Of a stretch of 26,472 nt of DNA, positions 1 to 9,168 are shown piece after piece (position 1 is the stretch's first letter; every line of letters starts with the position of its first letter). The notes below the pieces were generated by a model. It searched no databases. It saw only the letters and a list, made by a program, of their open reading frames with translations, and had not been told where the DNA came from. Made by a program: the position numbers and the translations under genes. Source of the stretch: Linderina pennispora (lineage: Eukaryota > Kickxellomycota > Kickxellomycetes > Kickxellales > Kickxellaceae). The stretch spans positions 1 to 26,472 of the forward strand of contig NW_024468388.1 in assembly GCF_002104995.1 (NCBI RefSeq), read 5' to 3'.

Positions 1-178
1 TGCAGGATTCAATCGGGCTCGTGGTCCGCAATAGACCGAAAAGCTAATCAATAGGTGAAAGCAAATCAATGCAAAGTGAACCGTAAAGAATTAGCGGCTT
101 ATTCATATCAATTGCCACAGCGCAGCCGGTGGTTGACGTGAACGCAGCATATATATTCCGCAAAGATATTCATCAAAA

Positions 179-1264
179 TTAGTTCAACATTGTGTCATGT
201 CTGTCGCACCGAAGTCCGTGTCGTAAAAGAAAAGGGGTAGGTGAATGATCGCCACAGTACCAGATATTAGGCCTGGCGGCAACGTCCGATAGGGTGGTAG
301 CAGCATCCGAGGTGACTGCAGCATCCGAGGTAGGAGTCGAAGGAGTATCCGAAGTAGGGGCAGGAGCAGCAACCGAGGTGACAGCATTAGTGGTGGGATA
401 AACAATAGCTGATGTGGCAGGAGCAGGACGACGGTAGGGACAACAGAGGCATCTGATGTGGTCCCATACGATGTCGCAGCATGGGCAACAGGAGCAGCTG
501 ACGTAGAAGCAGTCGAAGCAGTCGAAGCAGTCGAAGCAGTATACGATGCTGGCGAGGCTCGAAGCACCTGACGAGCCTGACGACGAGCCATTTCCAGTGA
601 CGGTGATCTGCTTAGCCTTGCTGTAGATATCGAGGCCAGTGTCGTAGTTGCCATTAAACTCGCCAATGGGTAGGGTAGTTGGAGCCATAGTTGGCAATCG
701 TCATCTCCTTGCCTGTGAACGACTTTGAGGATCCTGAGATTGAGACATCAGCACAATCCATGTAGAACTCGCGGTTGCCAACAGCATTAACCCACGACCA
801 GGCAAACACAGCGTGATCGGTGCTAGGCAGATCCGAAGGCAGGTTGAAGGTGTAGCTAAGAGTGTTTGCGGTGTTGCTGGATGAAGCACTGCCAACAAAG
901 CAGTACTTCAGTTCCTGGTGGATGACGACAAAGGTCTTGCCGCCATCGTACGACAGCGAGAACTCGCAGTGGCCACCGCCGTGAGCAGCACCTCCTTGAG
1001 CGAACTTGACGGTGATGGACTGACCGGCAGTCCACTTCTCGTTGACCTGAGGCCAGGCGGTCTGCGAGTGGCACAGAGGGAGCGAGAATATCACCGCCAG
1101 AGCCGATTGGGCTGGCCAGATTGTAGTTGAGAGACTCGCCAGGAGGAAGTTCCGGAGTGGTTGCGCAGTGAGGCGAGAAACGGGGGCAAGGGTAGTTGAT
1201 TTGCATGTGCGCCGAGGCAGCAGCAGCAAGAATCATAAACGATGCGACAGGTCTTTGCGAGCAT
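179..1264 (-). pseudogene. LPMO A: frameshifted AA11-like lytic polysaccharide monooxygenase
   Basis: This is a secreted copper LPMO-type gene, nearly identical to LPMO B over the catalytic domain but split across frames. The start (ATG at 1264) matches that of B. Three single-base insertions are visible against B: one in the signal peptide (CAGGTC at about 1249-1254 versus CAGTC in B), one near 1076-1080 (CAGAGGG versus CAGAGG) and one near 666-669 (AATGGGT versus AATGGT). All three are an extra G on the plus strand. Between the breaks the domain is well kept: HMQINYPCPRF after the signal, the HGGGHCEFSLSYDGG second-histidine motif, the GNREFY motif with the axial Tyr, and TIANYGSNYP. The Ser/Thr/Ala/Pro linker then changes frame at least twice more and ends at 179 with no CBM19 that I can see. 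Most substitutions against B are silent or conservative, so the breaks are recent or are sequencing errors. Confidence 0.8.
503..538. repeat. 9-bp tandem repeat in the LPMO A linker
   Basis: There are three perfect copies of GTCGAAGCA (512-538), preceded by one variant copy, GTAGAAGCA (503-511). On the minus strand one frame reads as Ser-Thr-Ala repeats and another as Phe-Asp-Cys repeats. The Ser/Thr frame suits a linker, so the repeat lies between two frame changes of the broken gene. Its length is a multiple of three, so a change in copy number alone would not alter the frame. Confidence 0.85.
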
Positions 1265-1396
1265 TGTGGTATGTCGTGTGTATGCGGAGACGTGAAGAAG
1301 GAGGATGGAAGAGGGGTGATGAGGGGATGGAAAAAACGATAATAGAGGAAGCCAGCTTCAATAGGGATTCTGCATTCCCAGGTGGCAGGCGTCTGG

Positions 1397-1404
1397 TTTA
1401 AATA
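1397..1404 (-). promoter_or_regulatory. TATA-like element upstream of LPMO A
   Basis: TATTTAAA on the minus strand, about 133 nt upstream of the A start codon. It is in the same relative place as the stronger TATA boxes of the other four copies but is a weaker match. Confidence 0.45.
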
Positions 1405-2589
1405 CCTGATCTGGCGGTCTTGCTAGCATCAATAGACTAGCTGGACAATTCTCTCACTCGCGCATCCCGGTTCACACTCGTCCACAATAGAGACAATACG
1501 TGATCTCCCGCGCCAACCTCGGGCACTTGCCAATAATTGGAGCTCGCTGTCGATCTGACATCCAATTTTAGAAAGACTGTGGGCCAAAGCATAGTGTGAA
1601 TGCGAACCAGATGCATCCCCATTGTTCCATCTATGTATCCCAGACCCAAAGCAGAAAACGGGGTTGTGGTGGGGCAAAAAATTAGCGGATGCTCAACTTT
1701 AGCTTCATTTGTGTTTGAAGGAACAGCTCGACCACCGACCGCTTATCCACATTCAGGCCTCAAGCAATGGAAGAGCCGACAACGATTCACAAACCGATTA
1801 CTGATGCACTAGCCCCAGCATAAAAACATCCAATTTAAAGAGGACGGTGCTTTGCTGGTCAACTAGTGTGCAATTTCTCAAAGGGTTTCGCACATCAACG
1901 GCTGCGAAGCAAGCGAAGCTAGGTGGGTTTTGCTATCATGGCTATTAGTGAGGAGCAGGATGCCAAACATGAGCTGTGTATCACAATGAATCGTGTATGG
2001 CAACTAAAAAATCAAGGTGCAGCTTTCCCATCCACAGTGGTTGTGATTGCAGCTTCATGATTTCTAGTAACAGTGATTCGGTATTCACCATGGCAATCTG
2101 CAGAGATGACGGCACAATCCACAACGCCATATGTATCCTTGTCAATCTCTGCTTGTAATTGATTGTCCACACTAGATCCAATAACAAGCAGGCTGGGAAA
2201 ACACTCAACAAGTAGAGATCATAGTCGGAGAGCAACTTTTTGTTTCAAATAGATGCGATAGGTTGGGGTTAGCTAGTAGGTCCAACTATTTGATGGGTGG
2301 TGAGCTATTTGCTATAAGTAATATAATGCGGAGATATCTGTATTGGAGATACTGCGCTTGACGCACCGTATATGATTGCTGAACACCACATACATGCCAT
2401 ATCTCTAGAGTACTCTCTCATTTCCAGTCTGCATTTGGGAGGGATATAATAGAATTCGATCAAGCAAATCGACTATTTACTTTATTCATGTCATAAAGTC
2501 TATATTCGAAAAAGGTGGATGAAAGGCATCACAACAAGAGATATCAGAGACTTAAAGGTACACCAGGTAACTGAGGTAGCAATGCCACT
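1405..2589. other. Intergenic spacer between LPMO A and B
   Basis: About 1.2 kb of AT-leaning sequence with only short, unconvincing reading frames. I see no gene, RNA or repeat here. The part near 2500-2589 should hold the 3' UTR and poly(A) signals of LPMO B. Confidence 0.6.
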
Positions 2590-3643
2590 CTACTGGGCCC
2601 AGCCGCAGTAGATGGAGGTACCGTCCTGATTGCAAACAGTGCGCGATGGGCAGTAGATGGTGCTAGACCAGGCACCATTGACGCATTGCAAGAAACCCTT
2701 GCTGTCCGGGCTGCACTTGTACTCGTTACCGCTGTAGGATCCGCCAGAGGGAGGGGCAGCCGAAGTAGGGGCAGGTACAGCAGGGGTATGGCCGGCACGG
2801 GTACGAGTATGGCTGTGGATACGAGTCGATGTGCTAGTGGGGACAGCTGTGGGAGCAAGAGCAGATGAGGTAGAGACAGGGGGCGACAGTAGTGATTGGG
2901 GCAGCAGAGGTAGAAGCTGGAGCGGCAGAGGACGACGAACCAGACGAACTAGACGAACTAGATGACGAGCCATTTCCAGTGACGGTGATCTGCTTAGCCT
3001 TGCTGTAGACATCGAGGCCAGTGTCGTAGTTGCCATTGAACTCGCCAATGGTAGGGTAGTTGGAGCCATAGTTGGCAATCGTCATCTCCTTGCCTGTGAA
3101 CGACTTTGAGGATCCTGAGATTGAGACATCAGCACAATCCATGTAGAACTCGCGGTTACCGACAGCATTAACCCACGACCAGGCAAACACAGCGTGATCG
3201 GTGCTAGGCAGATCCGAAGGCAGGTTGAAGGTGTAGCTAAGAGTGTTTGCGGTGTTGCTAGACGAAGCACTGCCAACAAAGCAGTACTTCAGTTCCTGGT
3301 GGACGACGACAAAGGTCTTGCCGCCATCGTACGACAGCGAGAACTCGCAGTGGCCACCGCCGTGAGCAGCACCTCCTTGAGCGAACTTGACGGTGATGGA
3401 CTGACCGGCAGTCCACTTCTCGTTGACCTGAGGCCAGGCGGTCTGCGAGTGGCACAGAGGAGCGAGAATATCACCGCCAGAGCCGATTGGGCTGGCCAAA
3501 TTGTAGTTGAGAGACTCGCCAGGAGGAAGTTCCGGAGTGGTTGCGCAGTGAGGCGAGAAACGGGGGCAAGGGTAGTTGATTTGCATGTGCGCCGAGGCAG
3601 CAGCAGCAAGAATCATAAACGATGTGACAGTCTTTGCGAACAT
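2590..3643 (-). CDS. LPMO B: AA11-like LPMO with linker and CBM19, one apparent frameshift
   Basis: Predicted secreted copper monooxygenase, probably acting on chitin, by analogy with AA11 and CBM19. The start is ATG 3643, giving an 18-residue signal ending ASA before His19 (HMQINYPCPRF); an upstream in-frame ATG at 3778 would bury the signal peptide. Visible motifs are HGGGHCEFSLSYDGG (second brace histidine), FAWSWVNAVGNREFYMDC (axial Tyr) and cysteine pairs typical of the family. After about residue 235 comes a Ser-rich linker (GSSSS repeats). In the linker, near 2880-2884, a run of five G on the plus strand breaks the frame, so the catalytic frame stops at 2834. Reading with one base fewer in that run continues the linker (VSTSSALAPTAVPTSTST) into a CBM19-like module with six cysteines, ending CGWAQ at 2590. 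The break is either an assembly error or a real truncation that removes the binding module. Confidence 0.8.
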
Positions 3644-3801
3644 TTTATATCGTGGTGCGAGTGATATTTGACGACAAACGAGTGGGCGTGGGAGGCGGGG
3701 TGGATCGTGAGCGAGGCGTGAAGAAAAACGTGTTAAAATGCGATTAGAAGAAACCAGCTTCTGTAGTGAATCTAACAACCCGGATTGCAGCCAGCACCGG
3801 G

Positions 3802-3810
3802 ATTTATATA
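3802..3810 (-). promoter_or_regulatory. TATA box of LPMO B
   Basis: Minus strand GCTATATAAAT, about 160 nt upstream of the B start codon. The core GCTATATAAA is shared exactly with the elements upstream of LPMO D and E. Confidence 0.7.
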
Positions 3811-5131
3811 GCTACCTGATGCGTGCAACACACAATGCCAAGGGCTCTTCTATGGGCTCGTTCTCTGCATGTCACTGTCGGTTGAAAAACGGACATCGTC
3901 ATCCAACCAAGAGCCACTCATCCATGGGGGTTAAATAAATTGTCAATCGCTTGGCTGTATACGCAGCGTACCAATAGGTTCCGTCTACATTCTCTAGAAC
4001 TCCATCTGTTGCCTCCGCTGCCCGGGTGTGCGCAACCAAAGCTGGAAAGCCGATTTGCTGCCATCCCTCTCATGCGCGAGCAATTGGGGAGGCGTGTGAG
4101 GCTTTTGTGCTCTGTAGGCGTCGGATTTGGGAACGCATGGCCCGGATCTGTTTGTCGCCTGCAGCCTAACCAGCACATCCTTGGCGGCCGATCAACTACC
4201 AAATCCTTTTCTGAAGCTGTCCGCCAGGGATTAGACGCGGCAGCGCAGCTACTGTATTTTGATGCCGACACGCATGGCAGCTTTTTATACCTGAGCGCCT
4301 TGCCCCACCTTGCACACAGCAACTTTTATCTTGCAAGCGCGTGTAGAAGTGAACCCAGAAATCAAAAGGGCTGTGCGCTAGCTAACACGCTTATAAGGAA
4401 AGGCCCATCCTATGACAGCAGCGACAGCATTGGGGCCGAGACGTGCCTGCCAGCTTCCACCTGGCACAGGCGCTTTTTCGACACACACAAACGGTGGTCA
4501 TAGGGCGGGCGTAAAATATCTCGCCGAGCCTGTCATGCAAATCCCGGCCTCTTTTTCGTCTCTTTTCCGACGCATTACCGCCTTCATCCTATTTGTTCAC
4601 GGGATTCAGTCTGCACAGCACAGTGGCGTTCATAGATTCTACTTTTGCGCCAATTGCCACGCATCCTTGCTGTTCGCAGCATGCCGAGTGGTTGGTGGCG
4701 AGGAGAAGGGACACATTCGATTGGGCGGCTTTCTTTTTGTTTTGGGTAGACTATGGCAACAAAGGCACTCACAGAGAGAAGCAGTGCTGGGTCAGCCAGC
4801 GTCTACATAAAAACGCATGTACTGACGTGACTACTCGTCAATCATGGGTTTACAGTGGCTATTCGCCGCTATTGGATATAGCGAGTTGCCTCATCAAGGG
4901 CGGTTGTGAATGCCAGTCCAGTCCTCCGCAACCGTTCAGGAGCAGCCTTGATTGGGGAAGAGCACCCTGTCAGTGGAACGCGCAGAGCCCTGCTTCCTTC
5001 CCACCTGGTTCATAGTGCTGCCCCGCAGTCATCAAATCGGATCCATACCACATTGTTGCTGATGTATTAACAGCTAAAGTCATCAATATAGACAGTGCTA
5101 CTTCTCGGGGGAGGGGGAGGCAGTGCTGTAG
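3811..5131. other. Intergenic spacer between LPMO B and C
   Basis: About 1.3 kb. Open frames of up to 187 codons occur on the plus strand (3940-4503), but their translations have no domain, signal peptide or sensible composition, and frames on both strands overlap. I see no supported gene. The right end is the 3' flank of LPMO C. Confidence 0.55.
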
Positions 5132-5824
5132 CTATCCCGAATATCCAGGGCCAGTGACGGTGACCGAAGTGGTGTTGGTCGTGTAGTATTCGAGACCAGT
5201 GTTGTAGTTGCCAAGGAATTCAGGGATGACAGGATAGCCAGGGCCATAGTTGGCGATGGTGACCTTCTTGCCAGTGTATGATCCAGCTGAGCCCTTGATA
5301 GCCACATCCGCGCACTGGTTATAGAACTCGCGGTTTCCAACAGCATTGACCCAGGTGAAGGCGAACACAGCATGGTCGGTGCCCGGCAAGTTTGCAGGCA
5401 GATTGAATGTGTAGCTGCGCACCGAGTCTGTGCCACCTTGGGATGGCGGGCCGTCAAAGAAACAGTACTTGAGCTGCTGGTTCAACACAACAAAGGTATT
5501 GCCGCCATCGTAAGAGATGGAGAACTCGCAGTGGCCGCCTGAATGGGTGGTTCCGGAGGGGTAAAACTTCACGGTTAAGGACTGGCCAGCAGTCCACACT
5601 TCGTTGACCTGCGGCCAGGGCGTGTTGTGGTGGCAGATAGGCGCTAGGATGCTGCCGTTGGAGCCGATTGGGCTGCTGAGGTTGTAGTCGATGGATTCGC
5701 CTGGTGGGAGGGTGGGGCGGGTTGCGCAGTGAGGTGAATAGCGTGGGCATGGGTAGGAGATTTGCATGTGGCCCAGGGCAGCAGTGGCCAGAGCAAGTAG
5801 TGACGAGGTGGTTTTGAACAGCAT
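5132..5824 (-). CDS. LPMO C: catalytic-only AA11-like lytic polysaccharide monooxygenase
   Basis: Intact 230-residue secreted protein. ATG 5824 is chosen because it directly gives a signal peptide (MLFKTTSSLLALATAALG) cut before His19; the in-frame ATG 21 nt upstream would add seven residues before it. The mature protein starts HMQISYPCPRYSPHC. The second brace histidine lies in THSGGHCEFSISYDGG and the likely axial Tyr in NAVGNREFYNQC. The gene ends at GPGYSG followed by TAG, exactly where copies B and E continue into a Ser/Thr linker, so C has no CBM19. It is intermediate in sequence between the A/B and D/E pairs, sharing LAPICHHNTPWPQVN features with both. Expected role: oxidative cleavage of chitin or a related wall polysaccharide outside the cell, using copper, O2 or H2O2 and a reductant. 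The substrate is inferred from family resemblance only. Confidence 0.88.
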   Translation of the reverse strand: MLFKTTSSLLALATAALGHMQISYPCPRYSPHCATRPTLPPGESIDYNLSSPIGSNGSILAPICHHNTPWPQVNEVWTAGQSLTVKFYPSGTTHSGGHCEFSISYDGGNTFVVLNQQLKYCFFDGPPSQGGTDSVRSYTFNLPANLPGTDHAVFAFTWVNAVGNREFYNQCADVAIKGSAGSYTGKKVTIANYGPGYPVIPEFLGNYNTGLEYYTTNTTSVTVTGPGYSG

Positions 5825-5920
5825 TGCGATTAAAGGGGGTTGCACACGGCCAGCGTAGAGAGCAGAGGGGGTGGTAATTGTCGAGGTTGGGTCTTCAAGG
5901 GCAGGTCCTTTTTCCGCAGG

Positions 5921-5930
5921 TATTTATATA
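5921..5930 (-). promoter_or_regulatory. TATA box of LPMO C
   Basis: Minus strand GGTATATAAATACC, about 97 nt upstream of the C start codon. Confidence 0.7.
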
Positions 5931-6576
5931 CCAGTTGTCGGATCCATGACCCGTATATACTTGCAACATCATTAATAATTCATTCTAGTATTGAATTTCC
6001 ACATACACTCCATGCATGGAATTCCCGGAGCAATGCCATGTGGAGAAACCAAAACCAGCCAACCGCGAGATGAGTATAGGCTCGGTGTTTTGTTTCATGC
6101 GTCGGTGGAATATTCCCACCACAAGTCATATGCACAAAGCAGGAATCGATGTTGGCTATATTCAAGCTTTCATGATACGACTTCCCTTAATTCAGAAGTG
6201 TAGAAAAATATATGCGCCGCATGTGCAGATATCAATGCGCTAGGATGATTTGCAGGCGTCTGCCCACATGATACAAACAAGGAGCCGACTAGCAGAAACC
6301 TCATCGTTCCCGCCATTCTGTCTGCTGAAGTGGAGGGGTAAGTGGATCATTGTGCATCATCTGAACCTTATCCATTTACTGCCACACATTTGCGGATTCA
6401 GTGCATATATCTGCATGCCAGCCCACAAAACACACGTCCGCATACTTTTTGTCCTGATGACTACATAGTATGGTAGGCGATGTGAAAGACGCATGGCCAG
6501 CACGCCTCATGTTTATTCGCAAATACAAATGGGAGCAGGATGGTAAAACAAGTTAAACTCCGCAAACATGGCACAA
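5931..6576. other. Intergenic spacer between LPMO C and D
   Basis: About 650 nt of AT-rich sequence holding the upstream region of C and the 3' flank of D. The short frames here look non-coding. I see no other feature. Confidence 0.6.
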
Positions 6577-7266
6577 TTATCCGTCGAAGCCTGGCCCACT
6601 GACTGTGACCTGGGTACCGCCCGTGTAGTAGGAAATGCCAGTTTCGTAGTTGCCAAGGAATTCTGGAATGACCGGATATCCAGCGCCGTAGTTTGCAATC
6701 GTGACCTTCTTGCCAGTGTAGGATCCAGCTGCGCCCTTAATGGCAATATCACCGCAGTTGCTGTAGAACTCGCGGTTGCCGACGGCGTTGACCCATGACC
6801 ACAGGAAGGTGACACGGGGAGCACCTGGCAGATTGGCAGGCAGATTGAAGGCGTAGGTACGCACCGAGTCCGTACCGCCCTGAGATGGTGCACTGGTGAA
6901 GAAGCAGTAGCGCAAGCGCTGGTACAGGACAACGAAGGTCTGGCCGCCGTCGTAGGAGACAGAGAACTCGCAGTGGCCACCCGAGTGAGTGGCACCACCT
7001 GACTGGAACTGCACGGAAACAGTCTCGCCGGCAGTCCAGACCTCGTTAGCCTGCGGCCAAGGCGTGTTGTGGTGGCAGATAGGTGAATTAATATTGCCAT
7101 TGGAACCAGCGGGTGCGTTCAGGTTGTAGTCGAATGATTGACCTGGTGGCAGAGTGGGGCGGGTGGCGCACTTGGAGGAGTAGCGTGGGCAGGGGTAGGT
7201 GATCTCCATATGGCCCAGCACAGCTGTAGCCAAAGTAAGGAGGGCGGTGACGGACTTGAGAAGCAT
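6577..7266 (-). CDS. LPMO D: catalytic-only AA11-like lytic polysaccharide monooxygenase
   Basis: Intact 229-residue secreted protein with signal MLLKSVTALLTLATAVLG and mature start HMEITYPCPRYSSKC. Brace histidines are His19 and His94 (in THSGGHCEFSVSYDGG); the likely axial Tyr is Tyr168 in GNREFYSNC. It is nearly identical to LPMO E: I count about a dozen base differences from the start codon to about codon 210. The last ~15 codons diverge, and D stops at GPGFDG where E runs on into its linker and CBM19. The 5' flanks of D and E are unrelated immediately upstream of the ATG. D is therefore a recent duplicate, or the recipient of gene conversion, lacking the binding module. Activity would be as for the other copies, but without CBM19 targeting. 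Confidence 0.9.
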   Translation of the reverse strand: MLLKSVTALLTLATAVLGHMEITYPCPRYSSKCATRPTLPPGQSFDYNLNAPAGSNGNINSPICHHNTPWPQANEVWTAGETVSVQFQSGGATHSGGHCEFSVSYDGGQTFVVLYQRLRYCFFTSAPSQGGTDSVRTYAFNLPANLPGAPRVTFLWSWVNAVGNREFYSNCGDIAIKGAAGSYTGKKVTIANYGAGYPVIPEFLGNYETGISYYTGGTQVTVSGPGFDG

Positions 7267-7375
7267 GGACGATTAGTAGAGTATTGATTCCGACGAGGTA
7301 GTGTTAGTTTGTAAGATGAATATTGTCGTGGTTTGTAGGGCGATATTTGCTCAGACAGTCCAAACATACTCATGC

Positions 7376-7384
7376 TTTTATATA
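7376..7384 (-). promoter_or_regulatory. TATA box of LPMO D
   Basis: Minus strand GCTATATAAAAG, about 110 nt upstream of the D start codon; its core matches the B and E elements. Confidence 0.7.
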
Positions 7385-8126
7385 GCTGCCAGATTCATGG
7401 TGCAGCCTCATTACCAACTATGCCAAATATTTCGTAAGAAGAGAACCTTCCACTGGTACATTCGGCAAGATTTGCATCCACGATGTAGACATTACCAGCT
7501 CCGAGCAAATGTCTAAGGCAGGACAAGGGCAGACATGGCAAGCCATGTGCCCACCTCGCACGGCTTGTGGTGGAGTTGGTCTATACACCGAAAAGAATGT
7601 TTGTGGAGGGCCAGAACGCAGGCTTGATTGTGTTCCTTGGTTGGCCTTTTTCGAAAAGCATAAAAGAAGCTTCCGTATAGAACATAACATCCAACCTGCA
7701 GCATTTCGTGGGGGGGTTGAAGGTGCACTGATGGGCGACAAAAAATTGTGCATGTATGCTCACATGGCATACTACAACGAAAAACAGACCGGTAGGGATT
7801 TGCATTTGCACGGTTTTTGCGGACATCGCGGCCCGTTTAAAAATGCGCGTATTTCGCTACAGAAGCTTATATATGCATAGCGATGATTAACATACAACAA
7901 GGATAATGCGGGCGTGTAAGGTAGATCCGGAAGTTGCATTTGCAATTGATATATTCTTCTTCTTCGGCGCAGTTTCGATGCGAAATCCATGTGATTTTTT
8001 TCTCCAATTCCCTTATTGCCTCAGTGGAGTAAAATACGCCAGTATCTGCAATGCTTGTTCGAGTTTGTTATTAGCTATCAATGGTGGATTTACGTTCATA
8101 AAGGGCATTAGTACTTTGGGGAATTT
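7385..8126. other. Intergenic spacer between LPMO D and E
   Basis: About 740 nt. Several overlapping frames on both strands between 7500 and 7880 give cysteine- and histidine-rich translations with no recognisable domain, and I do not regard them as genes. Confidence 0.55.
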
Positions 8127-9086
8127 TCACGGCCAGCTGCAATAGACAGATGTGCCGCTCTGATAGCAGATAGTTCCGGCAGCACACAGTTGGGAGGATC
8201 CCCAAACGCCACCCGAGCAATACTGGTACCCGGACTTGTCGGGTGAGCACTGGTACGTGCCGCTTGTGCACGAGCCGCCGCCCGAGGTTGTCGATGAGGT
8301 CGGCGCAGCCGACGTCGTCGTGGTAGGATGGGCCGAGGTAGTGGTGATGGGGGGAGCCGAGGAGGTCGAAGTAGGTGCCGCCGAAGTAGTAGTTGTGCCG
8401 CCAGAGAAGCCTGGCCCGCTAACCGTGACTTGCGTGCCATTGGTGTAGTAGGAAATGCCAGTTTCGTAGTTGCCAAGGAATTCTGGAATGACCGGATATC
8501 CAGCGCCGTAGTTTGCAATCGTGACCTTCTTGCCAGTGTAGGATCCAGCTGCGCCCTTAATGGCAATATCACCGCAGTTGCTGTAGAACTCGCGGTTGCC
8601 GACGGCATTGACCCATGACCACAGGAAGGTGACACGGGGAGCACCTGGCAGATTGGCAGGCAGATTGAAGGTGTAGGTACGCACCGAGTCCGTACCGCCC
8701 TGAGATGGTGCACTGGTGAAGAAGCAGTAGCGCAAGCGCTGGTACAGGACAACGAAGGTCTGGCCGCCGTCGTAGGAGACAGAGAACTCGCAGTGGCCAC
8801 CCGAGTGAGTGGCACCGCCTGACTGGAACTGCACGGAAACAGTCTCGCCGGCAGTCCAGACCTCGTTAGCCTGCGGCCAAGGCGTGTTGTGGTGGCAGAT
8901 AGGTGAGTTAATATTGCCATTGGAACCAGCGGGTACGTTCAGGTTGTAGTCGAATGATTGACCTGGCGGCAAAGCGGGGCGGGTGGCGCACTTGGAGGAG
9001 TAGCGTGGGCAGGGGTAGGTGATCTCCATATGGCCCAGCACAGCTGTGGCCAAAGTAAGGAGGGCGGTGGCGGACTTGAGGAGCAT
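8127..9086 (-). CDS. LPMO E: full-length AA11-like LPMO with CBM19
   Basis: The reference member of the cluster, intact over 319 residues. Residues 1-18 are the signal peptide (MLLKSATALLTLATAVLG) and His19 becomes the mature N-terminus, required for the copper histidine brace. His94 in THSGGHCEF is the second ligand and Tyr168 in GNREFYSNC the likely axial residue. The catalytic domain spans about 19-227. Residues 228-271 are a Thr/Ser/Ala/Pro linker, probably O-glycosylated. Residues 273-319 form a CBM19-like chitin-binding module with six cysteines (GTYQCSPDKSGYQYC, CAAGTICYQSG, VYCSWP). Expected role: secreted oxidative cleavage of chitin, in own-wall remodelling or attack on arthropod or fungal chitin. 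AA11 is the closest classical family by motif (HGGGSC-like, GNREMY-like); a sister family is possible. Confidence 0.92.
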   Translation of the reverse strand: MLLKSATALLTLATAVLGHMEITYPCPRYSSKCATRPALPPGQSFDYNLNVPAGSNGNINSPICHHNTPWPQANEVWTAGETVSVQFQSGGATHSGGHCEFSVSYDGGQTFVVLYQRLRYCFFTSAPSQGGTDSVRTYTFNLPANLPGAPRVTFLWSWVNAVGNREFYSNCGDIAIKGAAGSYTGKKVTIANYGAGYPVIPEFLGNYETGISYYTNGTQVTVSGPGFSGGTTTTSAAPTSTSSAPPITTTSAHPTTTTSAAPTSSTTSGGGSCTSGTYQCSPDKSGYQYCSGGVWGSSQLCAAGTICYQSGTSVYCSWP

Positions 9087-9160
9087 TAAAAAGGTAGGGA
9101 TGGATCGTTAAATATGAATATCTGCTGATAGTGTCTGTTTGGTGAAGGCAATTGTCGGTG

Positions 9161-9168
9161 TTTATATA
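9161..9168 (-). promoter_or_regulatory. TATA box of LPMO E
   Basis: Minus strand GGCTATATAAACACC, about 75 nt upstream of the E start codon, with the same GCTATATAAA core as B and D. Confidence 0.7.

Noticed and set aside
3643-3778. N-terminal extension of LPMO B from ATG 3778
   Set aside because: It would place 45 residues before the signal peptide and block exposure of the copper-binding N-terminal histidine; the TATA box at 3802-3810 makes this stretch the 5' leader.
3940-5015. Plus-strand frames of up to 187 codons between LPMO B and C
   Set aside because: Translations show no domain, signal peptide or membrane segment, and overlapping frames exist on the other strand.
7509-7880. 123-codon plus-strand frame between LPMO D and E
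   Set aside because: Overlaps several equally long minus-strand frames and has mixed, low-information composition; more likely promoter sequence.
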